The notes beneath the pieces are model-generated. The model searched no databases, was not told the DNA's origin, and worked only from the letters and a program-made list of their open reading frames with translations. Positions 32,501 to 43,800 of a stretch of DNA of 64,000 nucleotides are shown piece after piece. The position numbers and the translations under genes were made by a program. Position 1 is the first letter of the stretch, and each line of letters starts with the position of its first letter. The stretch is taken from contig NC_088790.1 of the NCBI RefSeq assembly GCF_949628265.1, positions 2,794,545 through 2,858,544 on the forward strand, in the 5' to 3' direction. This stretch comes from Cloeon dipterum. Its lineage: Eukaryota > Arthropoda > Insecta > Ephemeroptera > Baetidae.

Positions 32501-35500
32501 AGAGTCCAATCTACCTACAAAATTTCAAACCAAAATTGCGAGAATTTTTGCTTTCGTAAATCGCGAGATCTTTAAATTTTTAGTACAACTGATATGGATT
32601 TAATATAAGAAGAATCGAGGGGTAAAATAGTAATACTTGCTTTACTCTTCGCCTGCTATAAGAAACAAATTCTCGCGTTGCAGTTGAATTAATTAATATG
32701 TATACTACTACAAAACATTATTAAAAGCCAACTAATGCGCCTGCTTACTTTGGGGCAATATCTGAGCCTTGCTGCATGATTGAACCACAATTATGCCAAA
32801 TCAGGTTACATAGAGTGAGGTTATTTTCCAGTTCTTCGGGTTCATTGTTGCAAGGGTGAGGACTGGTCCATTCATAAGGGGTAATTCTGCAATGCAAGTC
32901 AAGTACGTCCCAGTATACAAAATAAAATTTTGACCATCCATCCGGATTTAGCAAAACAAAAAACTGGCTGCATAACAGAGAGGGTCGAGCGTATTTGCAT
33001 CCGCGCGGCTGCAGCTGAAAACGTTTTGTCAGTCGGCTATTTTTGGTATTAGTCAAAGGGCTCAAAGTGTGTTTGTGTGTGTCAAAACCGCGCAATTATC
33101 ATTCAAGTGCATTGCAAAATGTTTTATCATGTTCAGAGTGAATATCATATAATTACATAACAGTTTTGCTGGACAAAATGGGGGGAGGAGTCTCTTACTT
33201 GGGCAAAAAGTCGCAACCTTGCTGCATGAGGGAACCGATAGTGAACCACAACGAGTTGGGCATGTTAAATTGTGACTCGAGCTCGTCCGGTTCTGGATTG
33301 CACGGGTGCGGATTTTGCCATTCGTTCGGCGACAACCTGTGATTCAAATGATTAAAATAATAATTGTTTTATGTGGATCAAGGTGAGAAAATCCAAAATA
33401 TCAGCCAGATGGAACGTCGGGCCTGGAAAGGGGATTTAAAGATGTTTAAGTGAAAAATTTCTAATTACTTCTACGGCTATTTAATAGGGGTTTTATAATA
33501 TGGGCCAATTCTAAGCTAAAATACTAACAAATGTTGATAATAAAAATAGGAAACTCTGAGTGTTCTGCTCTAGCTTGCAATTTTTTTCGCCTCAAACGTG
33601 TAGACCTTCATGAAATAAAAATTGAAATTTCCAATCTAGCATCATTTCCGAGTTCAGGGTATTTTTAGTTTTTCATGAAAATAAAAATTTTTAAAAAAAT
33701 TTCTAAAAAGTAATTACAAGTGGCTAGCACTCTTTGGAAAACTGTCCGTTAAGGCGGCGAAATTGTCCAAGAGCGTCGGCAAAAAGCAGTTCAGAGGTCG
33801 CGCGACCTGAGAAAGGTCGTTGACAGGCAATGGAAAAAAAAATCGTCCATATGTGCTCGAAATTACTGAAAAAACGTTCAACCGGTCTCAGAGCAGATTT
33901 CAGGTCGGGGTACTCTACAAAAGGGCAGTTTAGAGTACCGGAGGTAAAAGCCCCTCCCGAGACCTGTCCGATGAGGGGTTGTGGTCGACGATCTGACAAG
34001 CAACCGAATTTTAACAAAAAATAAACAATTTGCTCGTCGAACCATGAAGCCGAAATAATCTAAAAAAAAAAATAATTTTAATTTTTCTATGGGCGCGAAA
34101 AATCTGAAAATTGCTTTCCAGACCGGCGGCGGTCTTTTGCGAGCGATGTAGTCGGTAAAACAGCTTAAGTTTCCTCCGTTTGGAAAAAAATAGCGAGTTT
34201 TCGATTTCCCATGTGATCCTTATGGAGAAAGTGCAAAAATCGCATTTTTAAAACTTCAAAATCTATCTGCTCCTAGGATTTTGATTGGTTGGTCTCCAAA
34301 TTTTACCAGATTAATTTCGCATCGATTAAGAAGCCATTTTAGAATTTCAGGGCAGTAGATGATATTGCACTTTGCAACATTTTTTTGCGTTTACTAAAAA
34401 AATTATATTTTTTTCCAAATTGCGCCATTTTTTTAAATTTGGTCTGTCCTTAATTCGAATAAAAATACTAAATTGAACACAATTGAGGAAAAAAATTGTA
34501 ATAGATGCAAACAAAGCCAGGGATCCCTTGTTAAACTATCTAAAATGTCTAACCAACTTCCACTGGAAAATTCTAGTTAAATCCTGAAAACAAAATTAGC
34601 GTTATCTAAGGAGGCGTGGGGGTAGTACCTGGCCAAGAAGTACAAAATAACAGAGACTCCCAGGTATGCTGTGGCCATGTAGAGCCAAACGTCGACGGAT
34701 AGTGGAGAAAGGAAGGAGAATAAGTTTGGTGGCTGCTTCACAGGCTTGCTGTAGAGAATGCTAATACCTGAAGCAAAGCAAAATCTAGAATTTGCGAAAA
34801 AAATTGAAACGATTTTACCTAGATTCATGAAAGGCATGGTAAAATCAACGGCCCCTTCTCTATCGTATGTTATAGTTAAATCACAAATAGCGAGATCGGC
34901 TTTCTGTGAAAATGTGAAATATAGGAAATGAATTTTGGCCCAAATGAAGCTGGTTATATTATATTACCCTTTCTAAAAGTTGTTTGACTAAACCGTCCCA
35001 TTTTTTGGTGACCGGATTGTAGCTTCCATAGCGGCCATCCGGAACTAGCTGGAACTCGTATTTAAAGCCCAAGATTTGCGAAATTCCATCAATTAGATCA
35101 ATCGAGTATCCTTCAAATCTATCATTTCCCGTGAGCTTTTCGCCATTCGTTTTGAACATCAGGTATGGAGCACCCTAATGCGAAATAACTAAAAATAAAA
35201 TCAAAATGTAGAAAATTTCTTACAATTCGTGACGAAACGATGAACGTCTTATTTTGGAGATTTTCAATAATCAAATTCCTTATTTCGCTGTCAGAAATGG
35301 TGTGGTTGATTCCTATCTGCGGATCCCAAGTGGCACTTTTGATCAAGCTTCCTCTTTGCCACTCGACCAGATCCAGGGTAAAATCAGTTCGGAGGCCGAC
35401 GTTGTCAAATTTGACAGGCCCAGTCAACCCCTTGGTCTCCATCTGCACAAAATTCCTCAGTATTCAAACACTATATTCGTTTTTAAGCCAAAATCCCTTA

Positions 35501-37601
35501 CGACTCTCATGTAATTGATCAAGCTGTAGCCGTGCGGCCAAGTGTCCTGTTTGTCGCAGCTCAGCGGCTTGATATTGATTCGCTGCGAAGACGACAAATC
35601 ATGGAGGGCGCGCGCAAAAAGGTGCACGGCATCGTACATTAAAGCCACGTCAGTCTGAAGAGAACAGTATTTTTAAGTCTTATACTTAATTTGATTTTCG
35701 ACAGTTCCACCTAGGAATCGATGGGAACTGTCGGAAATCAAATTCCAGCAGTGCTCTTACTGTCACTTGACTGGCTGTTAGTTGCAAAACTCGGCCCCTC
35801 CGCATTTCACCGAAAATCCAGTCCTGAACGACATTTTGCACGTCCTGACTGGTCGGGTCCAAAATTCTGAGAGACGTGATGTTCGTTCTGCCGTAACGAA
35901 ACTCTTCTAAATCGACAATGTGCAAATCCTGAAAAGGACTGGTTGAAAAATTCACCGATTAAATTTGCAAAAATACCATTGTGATAATGAGATAGCTTTG
36001 GTAGTCCTCCATCATTTTGACTTCTTTGGCTTGGCGTAGAATTTCTATTATTTTGTCAATGTCACAGTCTAATATTATATGAGACTCGGACGAAGCCTGC
36101 ACTTGCTTCAGCAACGGCCTAAAATGCGCAAGTGAAATTAAAAAAAAAATCAGTATAGCGAGAGTTAAATCTAAACCTGAAGTCGTTTCCCTCATCCAAT
36201 TGGCGGACTGTGACAGGAGGGTCGCTTGGACCGTGGTCTTTGAGCACCTCCTGCAGTCGGATCAGCGCCTCGTGGCGTTGATACAAAACTGTAAATGTTT
36301 TCCAACCCATATCCCTGACCACCGCTTTCAAGGCCTAATTAACGGAGTAAATTTCTAGAATATTATGTAAAAGAATGGAATTTACCAAAGCGAAGATGTG
36401 CGGCTCCGGATACATATTTATCTGGACACTGTTTGGAGGGACTTCTTTCGGGTCCCAATGTGTTTGGATGTGCGGGATTTCCTTATTGTCGCAAATCGAC
36501 TGCACCATGCCAGCAGTCGTCCTCGACTGTGGCCCGAAAATCGCAGCCACACCCCTGCCTGCCAAGTTGCAAACTGCACGGACCCAAATGTAAAAAAATG
36601 TTTTACTTAGTGTTCGAAGCCGCCAACAGATGGCGCCACCGTATATTTTCGAAATAAATTTATTTTCAATGCACTTCCGCTGCGATTTCAGACTCAATCC
36701 TGGCACTGTGCATTCTTTATTTCATATCTTTTCTTTTGACGTGCTGAAAACCAAAATCGGTAAAGCCAATCGCCGTAGAATCGTGAAAACCACTATTTTT
36801 TTAAAAAAAAAATCTTTTCCAACGTTTCTACGGCGAATGGCTGGACTGATTCTTTTCAGCACGTCTAAAGAAATAATTCTAGAAGCAGAATGTACAGCAG
36901 CAGGATTGAGTCTTAAATCACAGCGGAAAAGTTAATTAAAATCTAAAGAAACCACTGGCGCCATCTATTGGTGGATTCAAACACTAACAATAAGGGCTCA
37001 CGCAACTGGTGCATTATTGAAAAATCGAATCGTGATTTCAATTTATTCGCAGACTAATTGACAAGATAAATCGATCGGAAAAGTCCCTAGATTTTAGATT
37101 TTTCTGGTTCAAGATATCGTTTTCAATCATTCTGAGCCAAACCGGGAACTAACCCAAGTGGGAACGTCAACCCACCGATCAATTTGTCTTGGTAAAATGG
37201 GTCTAAAAAAATGTCAGCCAAATTACGTCCAAAACTGCATTTTAAACCCAATTTTGAATTTTACGGCAATTTAAATTAAATCTAAAAAAAATCTCTACCT
37301 TTCTGGGCAGTCTTGAAGCTGTCCAAGGTTGGAACGTGCTCGATAATGGGCACCAGGGTGGTTTTGGGCAGCACGGTCCTGTCCATATTCACCCTCTCGA
37401 CGGCATACCTAAAGGCGATTTCCTGCAAATTGTCTTCGGGATGGAAGAGTCCGCCTGCGCGAAACTGGGTCATTTCAGACACGAATTCCAGCGCGAAATC
37501 TTACCGATGTGCACCAGTTCCGGGTAAAGCGCGGCCCAACCCGTGGATGCGAGGCCCAGAAAGAGGCCCACGAGTAAAAACGAATGGTTCATTATGCCCA
37601 T
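29531..37601 (-). CDS. Kainate-type ionotropic glutamate receptor subunit
   Basis: A ligand-gated cation channel subunit. Coding exons (minus): 37601-37505, 37454-37299, 36573-36386, 36334-36177, 36118-35977, 35928-35761, 35654-35502, 35442-35224, 35174-34968, 34903-34819, 34767-34629, 33336-33199 (or alternative 32886-32749), 32091-31893, 31417-31186, 30067-29952, 29893-29741 and 29683-29531. All phases agree, giving 900 residues, the usual length. Order: signal peptide ([16 protein letters not shown]), amino-terminal domain ([21 protein letters not shown]), S1 ligand domain ([30 protein letters not shown]), M1 ([20 protein letters not shown]), pore loop with MQQG, M3 ([16 protein letters not shown]), S2 ([22 protein letters not shown]), M4 ([15 protein letters not shown]) and a short cytoplasmic tail. 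The binding arginine and glutamate are present; GluK2 Pro516 corresponds to Asp. It is closest to insect KaiR1D/clumsy-type and vertebrate GRIK receptors. The 50-base first intron is very short. Confidence 0.94.
30505..30895. mobile_element. Foldback element 3 (family D) in glutamate receptor intron
   Basis: Arms about 30505-30672 and 30733-30895 are inverted copies: CTGGCGTCAGGGTAGC, GCGATCGGTAGCCACTT, GACGCCTGGCGGG and GTCGAGAGCTTTCAGAATAT on the left match the right arm read in reverse. The spacer (about 60 bp) is itself repetitive (AATCGCCCTGAT twice). Fragments of one arm occur at 19905-20010 and 46670-46870. Confidence 0.75.
32749..32886 (-). CDS. Glutamate receptor pore-loop exon, version B (alternative, probably mutually exclusive)
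   Basis: 138 bases with the same entry and exit phases as version A, 312 bases downstream of it. Splice sites are TTGCAG/A and AA/GTAAGC. The open frame encodes [13 protein letters not shown]...[21 protein letters not shown] and SDIAPK. It is 24/46 identical to version A. The Q/R-site glutamine is kept, but the pore helix WFTIG becomes WHNCG. Including both exons in one mRNA would keep the frame but duplicate the pore loop, so exclusive use is expected. Confidence 0.85.
33199..33336 (-). CDS. Glutamate receptor pore-loop exon, version A
   Basis: 138 bases, entered in phase 2 (completes AG/G, Arg) and left after two bases of a Lys codon. It encodes [13 protein letters not shown]...[14 protein letters not shown] then CDFLPK. 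Splice sites are CAG/G and AA/GTAAGA. It resembles the standard insect kainate/AMPA pore helix and is taken as the default exon. Confidence 0.92.
33860..34035 (+). repeat. Dispersed repeat family F, copy in glutamate receptor intron
   Basis: CCGATGAGGGGTTGTGGTCG and CCGAATTTTAACAAAAAATA match the POC1-intron copy at 16555-16720 in opposite orientation. Confidence 0.5.
36608..36989. mobile_element. Foldback element 2 in glutamate receptor intron 2
   Basis: Arms about 36608-36785 and 36817-36989 are inverted copies around a T/A-rich centre: AGATGGCGCCA, AGACTCAATCCTG, GACGTGCTGAAAA and CGCCGTAGAA on the left have inverted partners on the right. Outer ends TTAGTGTTCGAAGCC / GGATTCAAACACTAA give a consensus TTAGTGTTTGAATCC followed by CCAATAGATGGCGCCA. 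The outer ~55 bp are shared with foldback element 1; the interiors differ. Confidence 0.78.
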
Positions 37602-38996
37602 TTTGAATAAGTTTCGGTCAAAACATTGCGGACGACGCTCAAAGAATCCAAGAGCAAACTGCTTCCTCTTGGCTGCGCCGCAGACTGGCGCTATTTTTAG
37701 ACTAGATGTGAAAACTTAAGCATCTTGACGGCCAGAGCCAATTCTAGGATATAAATAACATAATTTCTTACGTATTTATACGGCTGGCAGTTTTAATGGC
37801 AAATATATTTAAAATTGAAATATATCATAGGAATTTTAAAGTATAAAAATCAATTTTTTTTTTGTTAAAAAAATATCAAACTGTCGTATTTTTTGATACG
37901 AAGTCGGATTTTAATTTAATACAAATTTTTGGAATCCGCTCAGCGAGACGAATAGAATGATGTGCTGATTTGCTTACTTTTTTTTTAAATTTCGCAATTT
38001 TCCAAACATTTCCAATAGAGGAAAGTGTTTTGAAAAACCCCGTGCAGAAATTTATCAGCTTGTCGTAGTATTATCATTTGTTCTTTGACGGTTTTACTTA
38101 AAGCAAGCTTAAGAATTTTTTCTGGAAAATACGAGTTTGAACGAATTTTCCGGGAAATTGGCGAGAGGAAAGCACTTCAGTGATCGGATTTTAATAAAAT
38201 ATACATTTTCGGAATCTGCTCAGCGAGACGAATCGAATGATATGTCACTTTCATATTAATATGCTTAAGTTTACAACGTTGTATTGATTGATTGGCGTAT
38301 TACGAAATTGAAGTTCATGAATTTTCCAAAATTTTCAAATGGAAACGTGCTCTGGGAAAATCGCGTGCTGAAAAAAACGGCTTGATGAAGAGTTTTTATT
38401 TTGCTTAGATAGTTTTTTTCATAAAAAAATCATTTTTTACTGGAAAACGAGTCAAATTTAAAAACGGCTTTTCCAGAAAATTAGAGATAGATAAATCATT
38501 AGGTGGTCGGATTTCTATCAATTTTATATTTTTGGAATCTGCTCAGCGAAACGAATCGAATGATGATAGGCTTTTGGAAAAGTGCAGGATTTTCCACAGT
38601 TATTATTTCCAGTGGAAAATTGCGTGCAGCAATTCAACGGAGTTCAGTAGACCTATATATAACGATACTTTTTATAAATATAAAGTTTTATTTTGCCACT
38701 TTTACATTTGTTTCTGGTTACTGGAGTCAATTTTCAGAACGACTTTTCCGGAAAATTGGATAGAGGACTTGGAAACTTAATTTCATGAGCTTCTGGAATA
38801 CTCTTTTAATGACCCAACAGCCTAATCTATTCAGCTGTAGAATGTCTCCAAAATTCGGAAAACCGCGAATATCGAAAATATTAACTTTGAACTAAGTAAT
38901 TCGAATGGTATTAATTTTTTTTTTACTTTCCGAATATTTGGTGCGCTATCCTTGCTTGTTTTTACAATTAAAAAAATTCATTTTCATATGACAACA
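37602..38996. other. Spacer between glutamate receptor (upstream side) and MRPL21 (downstream side)
   Basis: The receptor promoter should lie in the first few hundred bases above 37601. No TATA box is evident. Most of the remainder (37920-38780) is family C tandem repeat. No other gene was seen. Confidence 0.45.
37920..38780 (+). repeat. Family C tandem repeat, three units
   Basis: The core GGAATCYGCTCAGCGARACG recurs near 37931, 38214 and 38536 (spacings about 284 and 320). Each is followed by GAATGATG, a TTTTCC...AATTTTCC block, GGGAAAATCGCGTGC and TTTTCCGGAAAATT. Confidence 0.7.
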
Positions 38997-39002
38997 TTTA
39001 TT
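38997..39002 (-). terminator. MRPL21 polyadenylation signal AATAAA (minus strand)
   Basis: TTTATT on the plus strand, about 90 bases past the MRPL21 stop. Confidence 0.6.
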
Positions 39003-39090
39003 CATGCGGGAAATCCGCCATTTACACAATTCTGATAATCCATGAACAATCTGAATTAAATTAAACTAAGGTACAATATTTACTGTCTGT

Positions 39091-39996
39091 CTATTCACTT
39101 GCTTTTGATGAAACTAGTTGTTCGTTAATTTTGATGTAATTTATTCTGAGAATTGTGAGTGGTTCTCGGTGCACTGAAAAAAGAAACAAAAATGAATTTT
39201 ACTTACTGTTAATGCCATTAAAATTGCAAAATTTAAATTAATTAATTATAGTACAACTTTGAAGCTTCCCCTCTGCAATTAATCTGGTTTAAATAAAACA
39301 AAAATGACTGTACTCACAATGAGTGCGGTTGTAGTTCCCTCTTGGAATCTTTTTGAAATGTATCCTAGTGTGCGACAAGGACTTTTCGACGACCGTTGCT
39401 TCCACACTGACCAGTTCTTGAGGCAAAAGTGGCTTTCCCACCACGGTGAAGTCTCTGCTACCAACCAGCAGGACCTGAGAGGATAATTTAATGAAAACTA
39501 CAGTTGAAATTTGTATGATAAATTTACCTTTTCAAGTCTGATTCGTTCACCTGCATCTGGAGCCCAGTGTCCCTCGATAGCGATCAGGTCCTCAGGAGTC
39601 ACTCTGAATTGCTTGCCGCAAACGTGGATTAGGGCGAAGAGCCGTCCTTCGGCATTTGCAGCCAACTTGCTATTGATTTTCCTCAGCGTTTCTGTAAAAT
39701 CAGTTTAGAGTTAACACGAATTTCATTTTCTTTACCACTTGCTTACCATTCAACGCTGTTTTTTCTTCGCTTACGACTGGTTCATGCACCTGCAATTTCG
39801 GACCTGCAGCGTTGGAACTGTTCTCCCTTATTGTCGTTGCAATGCCCAAACGTGAGGGTAATGAAAACAACTGTCCTGTAAAAGCGAAAAATATGTATCT
39901 CATACAAATTCTCATCAAATGTAAGAAAAACTCACCGCCTCGAAGATGATCTAAGCAACTTGAGGATTTCTTGGACAAATTTCGAACGATATTCAT
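39091..39996 (-). CDS. MRPL21: Mitochondrial large ribosomal subunit protein bL21m
   Basis: A nuclear-encoded component of the mitochondrial 39S subunit. Coding exons (minus) are 39996-39936, 39875-39747, 39691-39528, 39474-39318 and 39173-39091 (197 residues; phases 1, 1, 1, 1). The N-terminal ~60 residues are basic and Ser-rich with few acids (NIVRNLSKKSSSCLDHLR, LPSRLGIATTIRE), compatible with a mitochondrial targeting peptide. The bL21 domain starts near 90: GRLFALIHVCGKQFRVTPED, APDAGERIRLEKVLLVGSRD, VVGKPLLPQELVSVEATVVE and the C-terminal LTILRINYI seen in animal MRPL21. It is divergently transcribed from the GATA gene, with 858 bases between start codons. Confidence 0.92.
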
Positions 39997-40854
39997 TGTG
40001 TATCTAATAGTTAACGAGAAATTCTTAATAAAAACACAGCCCTATTCATAAAGTAAACAGAGTCTCTGAACACATGGTGATTTTAAATCCACAAGAGCAA
40101 AGAATTCACGATCGGATCGGAGGATCCGCCATATTGCTTAAGATTGATTGTCGACCAGACAGGCTTGTGACGTCACGATAGCAGCAATCGGGGTAGCCTG
40201 CTATGGTGGATTTGCCAGTCCTGTTGAGTTCGTTCCAAAGAATTCGTCCCTCACGTAGAGATGGCGCTAGTGGTGCACAGCGTTGAAATAATTCTTTAAA
40301 TCGAGCGGGTTGCATAAGTCACAGTAATGCTCAACCAGTTTAAAGCTTTTCCCTATTGAATTCTCCCCTTCTCAGAATAAACAAAAATAGTTACACATTT
40401 CAATAACACATTCTTTAACAGTGATTAATTTTTAGAGAAGCCAAAAGAAGCGCTGGTTTGCATCATTAAATGAAATTATCGTGGTTCTGGAAATTTCGCG
40501 TTAATTTTTTTCACTTCAGTGTATAGTTTCCCTTCTCGCACTAATGCAGCTGGAAAAAGATAAATTGTGTTATTGGCAATTTCAATTGTTTGACATTCAA
40601 CAGGCTGGAGAGAAAAAAAATATACACACAATTAATTCGCTGAGTGCTATTTTTATGCTTAGAAAAATGTAATTGAAAAACAAAAGCGAGCACGGTGGTC
40701 GGCAGTGGCTGCGATCGCGAGAGCCAGCAGCAGCGAGCTTTGTTCACTCGCGCAGAGCCTCGTATTTTCTGTTTCATGTGCGAGAACTCAAGGTCCCTTA
40801 TAAGCTATTCTGTATGCGCTCCAGCTTTAGTCAGTTTCTTATCACAGTTCTGAT
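39997..40854. promoter_or_regulatory. Divergent promoter region between MRPL21 and the GATA gene
   Basis: It contains CCGCCATATTG (40126-40136), matching the YY1/Pho consensus, about 130 bases above the MRPL21 start. A CTCF-like AGATGGCGCTAGTGG lies at 40260-40274. Near the GATA-gene start there is TATAAG (40799-40804), an initiator-like TCAGTT (40831-40836, 34 bases after the TATA start) and a GATA motif (TTATCA, 40839-40844). The TATA-initiator pair would give a very short 5' UTR of about 22 bases. These are motif matches only. Confidence 0.45.
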
Positions 40855-43800
40855 ATGAGCAGTCCCACAGCCACCACATCATCCTTGCCCATAGGTCAAC
40901 AGCAGACCGGCTACAACAAATCTCGGGCACATATCGCACATCCCGGTGGTGAGTAAAACTGCTCAATTCTCGCCTTTCTCCGCTTTATTTTCCAAGTTAA
41001 ACCGAAAATTGTTTCGCATTGGTTGCATTCTTCAAACTATCGTAGAAAAGACTAAAAAATCATTTCCGCTACAGTAGGAAAATATATTTTTTTAATTTTT
41101 TCAAGGAAAAAACGGATTTTTATGCTATTTAAATTTGAAAAAAAATATGACTTTCATTTAAATTTTCCTACGTTTCTGAACAGTTTGCATGCTAAATCAA
41201 TCTATCGAGCATAAATTTTCTACTTTGTACAATCACAATTTAGGGATTTATTTTCATAAAATTCACACACCGTGATGAGATGAATCGTAATCAAGCCAAA
41301 ATCATTGGCAAGTAATTTGACCAGTAATATGAAGTTTTAAAATAATTTGTTAAATATTTGTGAAAAAAATCTGATAAAGCTCAAAATTCCCAAGTTGCCG
41401 TTTCTAATATTTTGAGAATAACGGCTGCATGCTAATCAAGCACTGGTTCCCTACTGTAAAATCACGATCTATTTCACAATTTAGGGAATGTTTTCTCAAA
41501 ATTCGCACATCATTGGTGAGAGGAGTCGGATTCAAGCCAAAAATCAGCGACAAACGGTTAAAAATTTCAAGATATTTTACCAAATATGCTACATGAAACA
41601 TTCTTGAAAAATGAATATGGAAAAGCCAAAAATATCTTTCCCGTTTGATTTTTTGAGAAAATTGGCTGCATGCTAACCAAGCATTATGCCCCCTACTGTA
41701 AAATAACGATTTATTTCCCAATTTGGGTATTTTTCCAGAAAATTCACACACCATTGGATCGATTGACGAGAGGAATTGAAATTTAGTCAAAGATAATTGA
41801 AAAACCGTTCCATATTTGAAGAAATTTGACCAAAATATGAAATTAAAAAATAATTTGTGAAGCATTCTTGAAAATATTATGGTAAGAGACAAAAATTTCA
41901 AAGTTGCTGTTTCAAATTTTTAAAATATCGACTGCATTCTAATCAAGCCCTGTCTCCTTACTGTAATTTTACGATTTATATCGCAATTGTCGCAATATAG
42001 CGCAAAATTGTAAATATTTTCCTTAAAATTTGTACACTTTTGGATAGATCTTGGCGAGAGGAATCGATATCGAGCCAAAAATCAGCAACGAACCGTTTAA
42101 TTATCGACGAAATTTTACCAAATAGGAAATTAAAAATAATTTGTGAAGCATTCTGGGAAAAGCAAAAATTTCCATGTTGCATTATGTCCCCTACTGTGAA
42201 ATCATGATTTATTTCACAAATTGTGGAATTTTTCCTCAAAATTAGCCCACCATCGGACAGATTGCGACGAGAACAAGAGGGATCGAAATTTAACTGCTTT
42301 AATTATTGCACATTGTAGATAGGTTTTGCTAAGTTTCACAACCAATAGTACAACTTGTTGGCCTGCTGGAATTCAATTGAAAAATTTCCGTTTTGGTCAA
42401 GCGTGAACTTTTATCTGCCACGCACGAGTTTGGAATAAGATATGAATATCGCAAGTGACAAGGAGTATTATTTCGGATATGATTGTTTGCCGAAATATAA
42501 ATTTAACTTATATTTCAATTAGATAGCGTGGCCTTACTATCTTATCGTGGACATTTCACTCTTAAACAGTTTGCAGATACTCATAGCCGCTCATAGTAGT
42601 AAAAGATAACACACACACACACACCACTTTCTTTTTTGCCATCGATACTTTTGTCCCTTCAAATTGCGAATTGGCCGTTTTCCCGGTCGGTCAAGCTGAC
42701 CTTTGGCTGTCGAAAAATATTATTACTGCTTTGATTAATCACATGAATAAATATTCATATTTCTCTGCTGTCTGATGTGATTTTGAAAAAAAAAGTCGCC
42801 GCCGCGCCTCGCCACAGCGCGCACATGCTTATCTCGTCCGCATCTTTTGTGTAGCATTAATGCGTGACCCCTAGACCTTGGATCTGCCTGCGATGACGAA
42901 ATAACCTCTGCCCCCTCGCCGCCCCTAATTTATTCTGGGGTTTCTGTAAATAATTATTAATTTCAAATCCTCAATCCAAGAGAAAGAGCAGTGAGAGCAC
43001 TCAGGAATGTTTGGAAAGTACACACAAAATATATTTGTTGTTTTTGGGCCAACAAGCTCAAATTTTTGATTTAAAAATAGACTCACTAACCAGTGTAGAG
43101 TTTTTTGTTGTGCAAAACAATCTGGAAAAGGAAAACGCTGTCGAAATTGTTTTTGACGGAATTTTGACATTGGGGACAAGTACATCTTTTCTTTCTCGAA
43201 TTACAGAAAATAAAAAATAAAAACTCCTGAGAAAAATTAAACGAATTTTCACTCTGTCCGAATTGTGATGAAAATTCCCTTCAAATAAATCGTTAATTTC
43301 CAGAGGATTTATTTTTCTGAATTCGCGATATTCATTTTAAAATAAAGGAAGTGCAAAGGGGCCTAATAAGGGTTTGAAATAAAATTCTGAGATAATTTCA
43401 ATTATTTGTTTGAACTGTTTGTGCAGGCTTCGCAAACAATGAATTGGTATAAAAATAGTCAGTCGTACATAAAATCATGATGCAAGAGATAATTTTAGGC
43501 AGAGAACGCGCGTCTTTTATATTTGTGGACACATGTCATGCAAAAGAATTGAAAATCCCGCTGTGCCTGTGCGGTATGCGAAACACGACAACAAGACGCG
43601 TTGAAGCAAAAACATAGCGCAGCAGTTTACACTGCAAGTGCAACATTATTGTAAAACCCCTACGTGACAATGTGATTTAAAGAGGAGCAGCGATGCGCCA
43701 CTCAACGGCACGTTTTTCATGATTGTCTGTGTTGACGATGACTTCACTCAAAACATCAAAAAGTACACATACAACACAAAGTTTTGTTGCTTTCTTCTCA

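Noticed and set aside
41184-42290. Regularly spaced repeats considered as a CRISPR array
   Set aside because: Units are ~240 bp, strongly diverged and intronic in a eukaryotic gene.
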